A stretch of DNA of 64,000 bases, from NCBI GenBank assembly GCA_037968475.1, contig JBBKVO010000025.1, positions 1 through 64,000 on the forward strand, in the 5' to 3' direction. Shown in pieces: positions 44,938 through 53,626 of this stretch (position 1 is its first letter; each line of letters starts with the position of its first letter). Both the position numbers and the translations under genes were made by a program. The notes beneath the pieces are model-generated. The model saw only the letters and a list, made by a program, of their open reading frames with translations, did not search any database and was not told the DNA's origin. The stretch is from SB11 sp037968475. GTDB lineage: Bacteria; Bacteroidota; Bacteroidia; UBA8524.

Positions 44938-45944
44938 AATTAATACAAAACAGTGCTGCCGAGTCAGAAAAGAATAAACGTCTTTCGCCTCAGGTATTGG
45001 AGTTATTGTACCAACACAAAATATTAAAACTGTTTATTCCCACAGCATTAGGTGGCAGGGCAGAGCCTTTGCCCCAAGCCCTGCATATTTTTGATGATTG
45101 TGCTTTTATTGATGGCACTATAGGCTGGCTGGCTGCCATTGGTAGCGGAGGCAACTATTTTGCAGGATATTATAGCGAGGATGTTGCAAGCCGATTGTTT
45201 TCTGCCCCCAACGCTGTTTTGGCAGGTAGCGGTCATTCGGGAGTAGCAAAAAAAACAGATGGTGGCTATATTGTTAGCGGCTCGTGGAAATATTGCAGTG
45301 GGACTGGTTTTGCTACATTTTTTACCGCTACGGCTGCCGATGAAAACGGTATAGTAAAGGCGTATACCTTTATGCCACAACAGGTAACCGTTGACAATGA
45401 TTGGGATGCTTTTGGACTAAAAGCCACCGAAAGCAATACCATTAGTGTAACCGATGCTTTTGTGCCCAATGACTTGGTATTTGATTTAAGCCAACCGTCC
45501 ATTAGCTTCAAAAACGAGGCCGTGTATAGTTTCGATTTTATGTTGTTTGCTCGTTTTTCTTTTGCGGCAGTGGTGTTGGGGCTTAGTCGTGCTTTTTTGC
45601 AGGAGGCTGAAAAACAAAGTCAATATTTTAAGGGAGATGTTCCTCGCGCAGCGTTTCTTTCATCATTATTAAAAAAAGAAAAAGGGCAATTAGACTCCCT
45701 TGCCCAACATTTTTACGCCTACGCCCAACAAACATGGGACGAGCATAACAAAACTGGCTTAAGCACTGAATTGATAAATGAAGCAACTGATGCTGCTTTT
45801 GCGTTATCAAACAACGCTTCGGCATTGGCGGGCGCATTGTTTCCACACTTGAGTATGGCTGTGGCTATGGAGAACACTAGCCTAAACCGTATATACCGCA
45901 ACCTGCTAAGCGCCAACCAACATATACTTTTAAGAAAATATTAA
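44910..45944 (+). CDS. Acyl-CoA dehydrogenase-fold flavoprotein (possible monooxygenase)
   Basis: The 344-residue product has the acyl-CoA dehydrogenase layout: a helical N-terminal domain (about 1-85) with LLYQHKILKLFIPTALGG, a beta domain (about 90-195) with VSGSWKYCSGTGFATFF, and a C-terminal helical domain. It lacks the usual catalytic-glutamate signature of fatty-acid dehydrogenases and resembles the shorter DszC/hydroxylase-like branch that uses reduced flavin and oxygen. The substrate is unknown. Its start overlaps the preceding secreted-protein gene by 28 bp. A hairpin GGGTGTTT ... AAACACCC follows it at 45945-45969, without a T-run. Confidence 0.8.
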   Translation: MSQLNPQEIELIQNSAAESEKNKRLSPQVLELLYQHKILKLFIPTALGGRAEPLPQALHIFDDCAFIDGTIGWLAAIGSGGNYFAGYYSEDVASRLFSAPNAVLAGSGHSGVAKKTDGGYIVSGSWKYCSGTGFATFFTATAADENGIVKAYTFMPQQVTVDNDWDAFGLKATESNTISVTDAFVPNDLVFDLSQPSISFKNEAVYSFDFMLFARFSFAAVVLGLSRAFLQEAEKQSQYFKGDVPRAAFLSSLLKKEKGQLDSLAQHFYAYAQQTWDEHNKTGLSTELINEATDAAFALSNNASALAGALFPHLSMAVAMENTSLNRIYRNLLSANQHILLRKY

Positions 45945-46018
45945 GGGTGTTTTATACCCGTAAACACCCAACCTATTTACTACATTTGTACTCTTTCTAA
46001 ATAAGAAATTCTACTTGT

Positions 46019-46813
46019 ATGAAACATATTAACGAAAGGTTGTTTGCTCCCGAAACGGTTGCCCAAATGAGCAACGAGTTTAAAACCAATCACCCTTATC
46101 CCCATATAATAATTGATGATTTTTTGAGTCCCGAAACGGCTTCGGCGGCGTTTGATAAATTTCCTGCTTACGAACTGTTTAATAAAAAGTATAAAGGACT
46201 GAACGAGAAAAAAGCCGAGGGAAGCAATATTGAAGATTTTGACCCTTTGTATAGTGAGATTATTGGTGAGCTTTCTTCGCCTGAGATGTACAAATGGATA
46301 CAAGAGGTGTGCAATGTGAAAGAGGCTGTAGTAATGACTAATGATGCCGAAGGACGAGGATTGCACCAAGGCGGAAACGGTAGTTTTTTAGATATTCATA
46401 TTGATTTTAATATACACCGTAAGGTAAACCTGCACCGCAGGCTAAATATACTTATATACCTAAACAAACATTGGTTGCCCGAATATGGTGGGGGACTAGA
46501 AATGTGGAATGTGGATGTAACTAAAATGGAAAAGGTGGCCGAACCAAAATTTAACCGCTGCCTTATTTTTGAAACAAGCGAGATAAGCTACCACGGCTAT
46601 GGCCGCATAAATGTGCCCGAAAACGAAAGCCGCAAAAGCATATACGGCTACTACTATACTGAAACCAGAGACGGCGCGGTGCCTTACCACGACACGGTTT
46701 TTAAGGCTCGACCTGAGGAGGGAAGGATAAAACAAATAAAAACCGACCTGAAAGAAGTAGCAAAAAATACTATTAAAAGTGTTTTGAAAAAAGTAGGAAT
46801 AACCTTTAAATAA
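46019..46813 (+). CDS. 2-oxoglutarate/Fe(II)-dependent dioxygenase, prolyl-4-hydroxylase-like
   Basis: The 264-residue product has the double-stranded beta-helix iron site: H127-x-D129 in LDIHIDFN, distal H192 in ISYHGYG, and R205 in ESRKSIYGYYY, which would bind 2-oxoglutarate. YPHIIIDDFLSPETA near residue 27 is the usual opening of this group. The C-terminal 45 residues are lysine-rich and helical. It could hydroxylate a protein side chain or a small molecule; the substrate is not readable. It stands alone after the flavoprotein gene, with 74 bp between. Confidence 0.85.
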   Translation: MKHINERLFAPETVAQMSNEFKTNHPYPHIIIDDFLSPETASAAFDKFPAYELFNKKYKGLNEKKAEGSNIEDFDPLYSEIIGELSSPEMYKWIQEVCNVKEAVVMTNDAEGRGLHQGGNGSFLDIHIDFNIHRKVNLHRRLNILIYLNKHWLPEYGGGLEMWNVDVTKMEKVAEPKFNRCLIFETSEISYHGYGRINVPENESRKSIYGYYYTETRDGAVPYHDTVFKARPEEGRIKQIKTDLKEVAKNTIKSVLKKVGITFK

Positions 46814-46853
46814 CTGGTGTTTTGAGTATTCTCTTTTCGAGCATAACAATTCC

Positions 46854-46909
46854 TTAACCTTTACTTAACAAAACACTAACTGCCGATATTTTGCATGAAG
46901 ATACTTTTG
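46854..46909 (+). promoter_or_regulatory. Triple 11-bp direct repeat (Pho-box-like) and -7 box
   Basis: TTAAC (46854), TTAAC (46865) and CTAAC (46876) repeat every 11 bp. A full -7 match TACTTTTG follows at 46902-46909. The last repeat ends 22 bp before the -7 box. The same layout is found at 49923-49978. The TTAAC-N6 repeat resembles the PhoP/PhoB box of phosphate regulons; control by phosphate is inferred. Confidence 0.6.
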
Positions 46910-46928
46910 CACCAGCAAAAAGTATTTT

Positions 46929-49808
46929 ATGAAAAGATTTGTTTTAAGCACTCTGCTTTTTTTGTTTGTTACGGCAATGGCCTTTGCCCAAACGGGTGCC
47001 ATTTCTGGTAAAGTAATAGACGAGACCACCGGTGAAGAGCTTTTTGGAGCAACTGTGCTGATTAAAGGAACTACTAAAGGTGGTTCTACCGATTTTTCGG
47101 GCGATTTTGAACTAAACAATATTGCGCCAGGCAAATACACTCTTGTTTTTTCATACGTATCGTACATTACCAAAGAGGTAACGGATGTTGTTGTAACTAA
47201 TGGAAAAATAACTTCGCTAAACGTTACGCTATCAGAAAAGGTAAGTGAGGCTACTGAGGTTGTTATTGTTGCCAGTTATAAACAAGAATCGGTAAACGCT
47301 TTGTTATTGCAACAAAAAAATGCCACCTCTATTGGTGATGGTGTTTCGGCTGAGGTAATACGCCAATCAACCGCCAGTAACTCGGGCGATGTAATAAAAA
47401 AAGTGAGTGGTGCCAGTGTACAAGGTGGCAAATTTGCGGTTATACGTGGTTTGAATGATCGCTACAACACGGCCTACATAAACGGTGCGCCATTGCCAAG
47501 TACTGAGCCTGACCGTAGGGCGTTTTCGTTTGATATTATACCCGCAGGTATGCTTGATAATATGATTATAAGCAAAACGGCTACGCCTGATATGCCCGGC
47601 GATTTTTCGGGGGGTATTATCCAAATAAACACAAAAGATTTTCCTGAAATTAACTTTTACAACCTTTCTGTGGGTTCGGGTTATAATACCATTTCTACAT
47701 TTAAAGATTTTGCATCGTACAAAGGTGGTAAATACGATTTTTTGGGTATTGATGATGGCACGCGTAAGTTGCCCAAAGGCCTTAGCACTAATCCTGCGGC
47801 CAACAACAATATTATTACCAATGCTGAAAACACGAATAAGTTTAACAATAACTACGGCTCTACCATCAACTCGGCAATGCCTAATGCCAGCCTACAATAT
47901 TCTATGGGCTTGGTAAAACGTTTTCGTGAAGACAACTCTCGTTCTCTTTCTGCTGTTGTGGGTATTACTTATAATCGCACACAAAAATTTGCTGAGGCTG
48001 AGCGTCAATTACGTTTACCATTAGCCACAAATAATCAGTTGTTAGATTCGATGCATGATAATATGTATACGAATGAGGTATTGTGGGGTGCCATTGCTAA
48101 TATTTCATTTAAAGTAAACAAGTATCACCGCTTATCGCTTAAAAACCTGTATAACGTAAGCACTGAAGATCAGACGGTTCAACGTAGCCGTATTGACATT
48201 CAAAATGCACGTGATTTGAAACTGGAGTCTTACTACTACATTCAAAACAATATTATATCAAGTCAACTTTCAGGCGATCACTACTTACCCCACAGTAAAT
48301 TAAAAATTGATTGGGTGGCGGGTATAAATAATATTAAACGTTTGGTGCCTGATTATCGCATTATGCAATATCAAAAAAATATTGGCGAAGATGACAGTAC
48401 TTATATCGCAGCAATCGGGTTAACTCCCACTGTAGATGTAGGCGGACGGTTTTTTTCAGAGTTGAGCGAAAATCTATATAGCGGTCGTTTAGATGTTTTA
48501 CGCACGGTTATAGATAATTCTAAAGCACGCGTTTTCAAAAAAATGGATATTAAAGTGGGTGGCTCATTACAAATTCGCGAACGTGATTTTAGTGCTCGTT
48601 TTGTAGGCTGGGTTACGAACCTTAAGTTTTCAGACCCGCAGGTGAGGTTGCCTTTAGATCAAATTTTTTTACCTGAAAACACCCAATCAAGAGGTAATGG
48701 TTTCTTATTGGCCGATCAAACAAACTCCGCTGATAAATATACTGCAAGCTCAAATTTAAGAGCCGCCTACATTATGTTTGACAACAAATTAGGTCGTCGC
48801 TTTAGGCTTATTTGGGGTGGCCGCTACGAAGCATTTAACCAAAAACTAGATGCATTAAAAAACAGCAAGCCAATAAATATTAATAACGATTTTAACTTTT
48901 TTCTTCCTTCGGGCAACATGGTGTACGAGATTAACTCTTCATCAAATGTGCGTGCCAGTGTTTCTCGTACGGTTTCTCGCCCTGAGTTTAGGGAGTTGGC
49001 TCCTTTCTCTTTCTTTGATTTTAATACGTTTACTACGCTTGTTGGTAACGATACACTAAAAAGTGCCACTATAATGAACTACGATTTGCGCTACGAGATT
49101 TATCCGCGCGCAGGTGGTGAGCTTATTTCTATCTCTGCTTTTTATAAAGATTTTACCAACCCTATTGAAAGTATAATTTTAGTCAGTGGTTCAGGCTCGT
49201 TCAACTCTTCTTACCAAAATGTGCCTAAAGCAAAGAATTATGGTGCTGAACTGGAGGTTCGTAAAAGACTTTCGTTTATAAATAAAAGAAGTGGTTTGCT
49301 AAACAACTCTACCTTTTTTGGAAACTTTGCCTATATCCTTTCTTCGGTAGATCTTTCTAAAATTGCTACTGCTACAACTAAAAACCGTCCGTTACAAGGT
49401 CAATCAAACTATATAGTAAACGCTGGTATATCTTTAAAAGATACTGCACATAACATAACTTTTGCAGCCAGTGTAAACCGTGTGGGTAAGCGCATTGCTA
49501 TTGCAGGTACAGGTAATGGTGGTTTGTTTCCTGATGTTTGGGAAAACCCGCGTACCATTATCGATTTGCAAATTTCTAAAGATTGGGGCAAATTTTCGGC
49601 AAAACTTAGCGTAAGTGATTTATTGGCTCAACCTCTTGTTTTTTATATGGATCGCCACCAAGTTGTTGAAGATAATAACAAAACCGTTAATCCTGATTTA
49701 ACAGGAACGAACAATAAGGGCAAATTTGATGGCCGTTCGCAAGATGTTTTAATCTCTCGCACTACTTTTGGTCAAACCGTTTCTATTAGTTTAAGCTATA
49801 AATTCTAG
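46929..49808 (+). CDS. TonB-dependent receptor with carboxypeptidase-D-like domain
   Basis: The 959-residue outer-membrane receptor has a signal peptide (about 1-21), a carboxypeptidase-D-like domain (about 23-100) with GKVIDETTGEELFGA, a plug domain (about 120-240) with FAVIRGLNDRYNTAY and ATPDMPGDFSGG, and a beta-barrel ending in SISLSYKF. The plug motifs are those of non-SusC TonB receptors; no SusD partner follows. The substrate is unknown. It is followed by a terminator and then by the surface protein at 50005, which has the same type of promoter, so the two are probably co-regulated. Confidence 0.92.
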   Translation: MKRFVLSTLLFLFVTAMAFAQTGAISGKVIDETTGEELFGATVLIKGTTKGGSTDFSGDFELNNIAPGKYTLVFSYVSYITKEVTDVVVTNGKITSLNVTLSEKVSEATEVVIVASYKQESVNALLLQQKNATSIGDGVSAEVIRQSTASNSGDVIKKVSGASVQGGKFAVIRGLNDRYNTAYINGAPLPSTEPDRRAFSFDIIPAGMLDNMIISKTATPDMPGDFSGGIIQINTKDFPEINFYNLSVGSGYNTISTFKDFASYKGGKYDFLGIDDGTRKLPKGLSTNPAANNNIITNAENTNKFNNNYGSTINSAMPNASLQYSMGLVKRFREDNSRSLSAVVGITYNRTQKFAEAERQLRLPLATNNQLLDSMHDNMYTNEVLWGAIANISFKVNKYHRLSLKNLYNVSTEDQTVQRSRIDIQNARDLKLESYYYIQNNIISSQLSGDHYLPHSKLKIDWVAGINNIKRLVPDYRIMQYQKNIGEDDSTYIAAIGLTPTVDVGGRFFSELSENLYSGRLDVLRTVIDNSKARVFKKMDIKVGGSLQIRERDFSARFVGWVTNLKFSDPQVRLPLDQIFLPENTQSRGNGFLLADQTNSADKYTASSNLRAAYIMFDNKLGRRFRLIWGGRYEAFNQKLDALKNSKPININNDFNFFLPSGNMVYEINSSSNVRASVSRTVSRPEFRELAPFSFFDFNTFTTLVGNDTLKSATIMNYDLRYEIYPRAGGELISISAFYKDFTNPIESIILVSGSGSFNSSYQNVPKAKNYGAELEVRKRLSFINKRSGLLNNSTFFGNFAYILSSVDLSKIATATTKNRPLQGQSNYIVNAGISLKDTAHNITFAASVNRVGKRIAIAGTGNGGLFPDVWENPRTIIDLQISKDWGKFSAKLSVSDLLAQPLVFYMDRHQVVEDNNKTVNPDLTGTNNKGKFDGRSQDVLISRTTFGQTVSISLSYKF

Positions 49809-49832
49809 TTCGATATTCTTATAAAATGATAA

Positions 49833-49866
49833 CAAAAGAGGGGCAATAGCCCCTCTTTTGTTTTTT
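49833..49866 (+). terminator. Terminator of the TonB-dependent receptor gene
   Basis: The stem CAAAAGAGGGGC / GCCCCTCTTTTG has an AATA loop and is followed by Ts, 24 bp after the stop codon. Confidence 0.88.
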
Positions 49867-49922
49867 AATCTGTTCTTTATCAATTTTGCTTACTTTCCCA
49901 TTCAGGTTATTTCTATTGGGTG

Positions 49923-49978
49923 TTAACATTGATTTAACTATAGTTTAACACATACACTAAATGCACCCTCTAATCTTG
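49923..49978 (+). promoter_or_regulatory. Triple 11-bp direct repeat (Pho-box-like) and -7 box
   Basis: Three perfect TTAAC repeats at 49923, 49934 and 49945, each 11 bp apart, are followed by TAATCTTG (one mismatch to TAnnTTTG) at 49971-49978. The spacing from the last repeat to the -7 box is 22 bp, exactly as upstream of 46929. Confidence 0.65.
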
Positions 49979-50004
49979 CACCCAAAGAAAACTCACCCAA
50001 AAAC

Positions 50005-53000
50005 ATGAAAAAACTAATTTTTACATTCTTTGCAATCATTGCTGCGAATGTCATGTTTGGACAAGTAGTTATCAGTTCTGATATTACTACTAGTGCAACA
50101 TGGACCGCAAACAATGTGTACGAAATTAAAAACTTTGTGTACGTTACTAATGGCGCTACACTTACTATTGAACCCGGTACTGTAATAATGGGAGATTCTG
50201 CCACTAAAGGTACTCTTATCGTTACTCGCGGTTCTAAACTTATTGCTAACGGTACACAAGAAAAACCTATCGTTTTCACTACTAACCAACCTGCAGGTAG
50301 CCGTGTACGTGGTAGCTGGGGTGGTGTTGTTCTTTTGGGTAAAGCCAAAGCAAACGTATCTAATGGCGAAACTTTTATAGAGGGTGGTGTTGACCCTGTT
50401 AAAGGTTTGTATGGTGGTACTGATGATGCTGACAACTCTGGTAGCTTACAGTATGTTCGTATTGAGTATGCAGGTATTCCTTTCCAACCAGACCAAGAGA
50501 TTAATGGTCTTACTTTGGGCGCTGTAGGTAGTGGTACTACTCTTGATTATATTATGGTTACTGAATCTAACGACGACTCTTACGAGTGGTTTGGTGGTAC
50601 AGTAAACGGTAAACACTTGATTGCCAACCGTGGTTGGGATGATGATTTTGATTGCGATTTTGGTTTTACAGGTAAAATACAGTTTGGTATCGTGTTGCGT
50701 GATCCAGATGTTGCTGACCAAGGGTCAAAATCTTCTTCTGCTTTTGAGCATGATAATGACGGTGGTGGTTCAACCAATACACCTCAAACTGCTCCTATTT
50801 TCTCAAACATGACTGTTGTGGGGCCAATGGCTACTAATACCTCTGTTGTTAATCCTAACTTTGTTCGTGCAGCACAATTACGTCGTAACTCTGCTTCATC
50901 TATTTTCAACTCTGCTATCGTTGGTTATCCAACAGGTATCTTTATAGATGGTACTGCTTCAGGACAAAATGCGGCTAACGGTTTAATGGGTTTCAAAAAC
51001 AACATAGTAAGCGCATCAAAAGTTAACTTCTCTAGCAACTCTGCTTTTGATATTAATACTTGGTTTAAAACTGCTGGTTTTAGTAATGATACTCTTATTA
51101 ATCCTGCCGACCTAAACCTTGAAAACCCTTACAACTTTGCTAATGCTAACCTTTCTCCAAAAAGTACATCTCCATTATTAAGCGGAGCTAGCTTTGCTGA
51201 TGCAAAATTAGGTGGTGGTTTTTTTACTCCTACTACTTACCGTGGCGCTATTGACCCTGCTAAAGACTGGACTGAGTGCTGGTGTAAATGGGATCCTCAA
51301 GGTGAAGATTACAGCAAAGGTGTTGACTATACTGCTACTGCTAATTTTACCCCTACTGTAAACGGTGCTGCTGTAACTGTTATAAACAACTCAACAAATG
51401 CTACCTCGTACGAATGGAACTTTGGCGACCCTAACAGCACTAACGATATTTTCACTACCAAAACTCCTGCTGCTTATTCTTATACTTCAAACGGTACTTA
51501 CAATATTGTTTTAACTATACGCAATGGTAACTGCCCTCCTAAAAAAATACAAAAAACTGTTCAAATAACTTCGTTTACGTCTCCTACGGTTGTTGTTGCC
51601 GGTGATATCACTGCTAATACTAACTGGACTAACGATAAAATATACGAACTGAAAAACTTTGTATACGTAACCAACAACTCAACCCTTACCATAGAAAAAG
51701 GCACAATAATTAAAGGCGATTCTGCTACTAAAGGTACGCTTATCATCTCTCGTGGTTCTAAACTTATAGCTAACGGAACTAAAACTGAGCCTATTGTTTT
51801 CACTACTAACCAACCTGCCGGTAGCCGTGTACGTGGTAGCTGGGGTGGTGTTGTTCTTTTGGGTAAAGCCAAAGTGAACGTCTCTGGTGGCGAAACTGTT
51901 GTTGAAGGTGGTGTTGACCCTGTTAAAGGTTTGTACGGTGGTACTGATGATGCTGACAACTCTGGTAGCTTACAATATGTTCGTATTGAGTATGCGGGTA
52001 TTCCTTTCCAACCAGACCAAGAAATTAATGGTCTTACTTTGGGCGGTGTTGGTAGCGGTACTACTCTTGATTATATTATGGTTACTGAATCTAACGACGA
52101 CTCTTACGAGTGGTTTGGTGGTGCAGTAAACGGTAAACACATGATTGCCAACCGTGGTTGGGATGATGATTTTGATTGCGATTTTGGTTTTACAGGTAAA
52201 ATTCAGTTTGGTATAGTATTACGCGACCCTGCTATTGCTGACCAAGGTTCTAAATCTTCTTCTGCTTTTGAGCATGATAATGACGGTGGTGGTTCAACCA
52301 ATACACCTCAAACTGCTCCTATTTTCTCAAACATGACTGTTGTGGGCCCAATGGCTACTAATACATCTGTTATTAACCCTAACTTTGTTCGTGCAGCTCA
52401 ATTACGTCGTAATTCTGCTACTTCTATCTTTAACTCTGCTATTGTTGGTTACCCAACGGGTATCTTTATAGATGGTACTGCTTCTGGACAAAATGCGGCG
52501 AACGGTTTAATGAGCTTTAAAAACAACATAGTAAGCGCATCAAAAGTTAACTTCTCTAGCAACTCTGCTTTTGATATTAATACTTGGGCATTAACTACAT
52601 TATACAGCAACGATACAGTAATTAACCCTACTGATATCCGTTTGACTGATGCTTACAACTTCGATAATCCAAATTTTGCTCCTATTACTACTTCACCTCT
52701 TATCGGTGGTTCTAGCTTTGCCGATAGCAAACTGGGTGGTGGTTTCTTTACTACTACTACTTACCGTGGTGCTGTTGACCCTGCTGATGATTGGACAGGT
52801 TGCTGGACTAAATGGAACCCACAAGGTGAGTTGTACAACTCTGCAATTAAATACAGTGCTGCTATAGCTCAAGGTTCTGCTAACCCAAACGTACGTGTTG
52901 TAACCTTTACTAACACTTCAATAGGTGCTCAATCGTACTTCTGGGATTTTGGTGATGGTAACACCAGCACTACTGCTAACCCTACCCACACTTACTTGAT

Positions 53001-53358
53001 TGATGGTAGCTACACTGTTAAACTTAAGGCTTTATCTGGTTGCGGAAACGATAGCACCACTATTAATGTTTCTGTTGTTACCGGTATAAACGAAATCGTT
53101 CGCAAAGTTGAAACTAAGGTTTATCCAAACCCTGCTCAAAACTTTGTAAATGTTGAGTTTAACCTTCCTGTTGCTGAAAACGTAAAAGTAACCGTTAGCG
53201 ATATGACGGGTAAAATGATTATGAATGCTTACGAAGCAAATGCTTTCGGCCAACAAGTTGTTCGTATCAATACTGATGAGTTAAGCACTGGTGTTTACTT
53301 TATCAATATCTCAACCCCAACTTCAATGGGAACTTCAAAAGTTTTAATAGTAAAATAA
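50005..53358 (+). CDS. Large T9SS-sorted surface protein with a duplicated module and PKD domains
   Basis: The 1117-residue product has a signal peptide (about 1-20), module 1 (about 22-440), a PKD-like domain (about 445-525, SYEWNFGDPNS), module 2 (about 530-948), a second PKD domain (about 955-1030, SYFWDFGDGNTS) and a T9SS sorting domain (TKVYPNPAQNF onwards). Each module holds a beta-helix-like array with TLTIE-GT, GSKLIANGT, RVRGSWGGVVLLGKAK and FGIVLRDP. The two modules are nearly identical over long stretches. T-ending codons dominate, as in highly expressed genes of the window. The function is unknown; surface binding or adhesion is plausible. Confidence 0.87.
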   Translation: MKKLIFTFFAIIAANVMFGQVVISSDITTSATWTANNVYEIKNFVYVTNGATLTIEPGTVIMGDSATKGTLIVTRGSKLIANGTQEKPIVFTTNQPAGSRVRGSWGGVVLLGKAKANVSNGETFIEGGVDPVKGLYGGTDDADNSGSLQYVRIEYAGIPFQPDQEINGLTLGAVGSGTTLDYIMVTESNDDSYEWFGGTVNGKHLIANRGWDDDFDCDFGFTGKIQFGIVLRDPDVADQGSKSSSAFEHDNDGGGSTNTPQTAPIFSNMTVVGPMATNTSVVNPNFVRAAQLRRNSASSIFNSAIVGYPTGIFIDGTASGQNAANGLMGFKNNIVSASKVNFSSNSAFDINTWFKTAGFSNDTLINPADLNLENPYNFANANLSPKSTSPLLSGASFADAKLGGGFFTPTTYRGAIDPAKDWTECWCKWDPQGEDYSKGVDYTATANFTPTVNGAAVTVINNSTNATSYEWNFGDPNSTNDIFTTKTPAAYSYTSNGTYNIVLTIRNGNCPPKKIQKTVQITSFTSPTVVVAGDITANTNWTNDKIYELKNFVYVTNNSTLTIEKGTIIKGDSATKGTLIISRGSKLIANGTKTEPIVFTTNQPAGSRVRGSWGGVVLLGKAKVNVSGGETVVEGGVDPVKGLYGGTDDADNSGSLQYVRIEYAGIPFQPDQEINGLTLGGVGSGTTLDYIMVTESNDDSYEWFGGAVNGKHMIANRGWDDDFDCDFGFTGKIQFGIVLRDPAIADQGSKSSSAFEHDNDGGGSTNTPQTAPIFSNMTVVGPMATNTSVINPNFVRAAQLRRNSATSIFNSAIVGYPTGIFIDGTASGQNAANGLMSFKNNIVSASKVNFSSNSAFDINTWALTTLYSNDTVINPTDIRLTDAYNFDNPNFAPITTSPLIGGSSFADSKLGGGFFTTTTYRGAVDPADDWTGCWTKWNPQGELYNSAIKYSAAIAQGSANPNVRVVTFTNTSIGAQSYFWDFGDGNTSTTANPTHTYLIDGSYTVKLKALSGCGNDSTTINVSVVTGINEIVRKVETKVYPNPAQNFVNVEFNLPVAENVKVTVSDMTGKMIMNAYEANAFGQQVVRINTDELSTGVYFINISTPTSMGTSKVLIVK
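50070..52850 (+). repeat. Intragenic tandem duplication, period 1524 bp
   Basis: Matching positions lie 1524 bp apart (50272 and 51796; 50746 and 52270). Several stretches of about 100 bp are identical at nucleotide level, including synonymous positions, for example from about 50731 to 50821 versus 52255 to 52345. Other parts differ freely, a mosaic pattern that suggests gene conversion after duplication. Confidence 0.88.
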
Positions 53359-53379
53359 ACATTTCAATATCTCTTTTGT

Positions 53380-53418
53380 AAAAAGCTGCGGACAAATGTC
53401 CGTAGCTTTTTTGTTTTT
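53380..53418 (+). terminator. Terminator of the large surface-protein gene
   Basis: The stem AAAAAGCTGCGGAC / GTCCGTAGCTTTTT (one G-T pair) with an AAAT loop runs into a T-run. It lies 22 bp after the stop codon. Confidence 0.85.
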
Positions 53419-53569
53419 ATCCAATACCTATTCTCTATTTATATGCCCGCCAAGTAATTTTTCTTGTTGATTATAATTGGTTAATCATCAGGCTATTGTG
53501 TGCTATACGAGTGTTTTTTTTCAAGTTTTCTACTTTTCTAATGTTACTTTTTTTTGTATGTGATTGACT

Positions 53570-53611
53570 TTAACAATCCCTTAACATAATTTAGTGTACT
53601 GTTTACACTTA
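53570..53611. promoter_or_regulatory. Starch-regulon operator site 6, preceded by two TTAAC repeats
   Basis: A palindrome TTAGTGT-N7-ACACTTA lies at 53591-53611, 15 bp before the ATG of the broken gene at 53627. Two TTAAC repeats 11 bp apart (53570, 53581) lie directly upstream; the third position is lost or replaced by the palindrome. Confidence 0.7.
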
Positions 53612-53626
53612 TGTTGATTTAGGAAT

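Noticed and set aside
49938..51959. Two antisense frames with nearly the same product opposite the large surface protein
   Set aside because: They arise because the coding strand holds a 1524-bp duplication; they are mirror images of the two copies, not paralogous genes.
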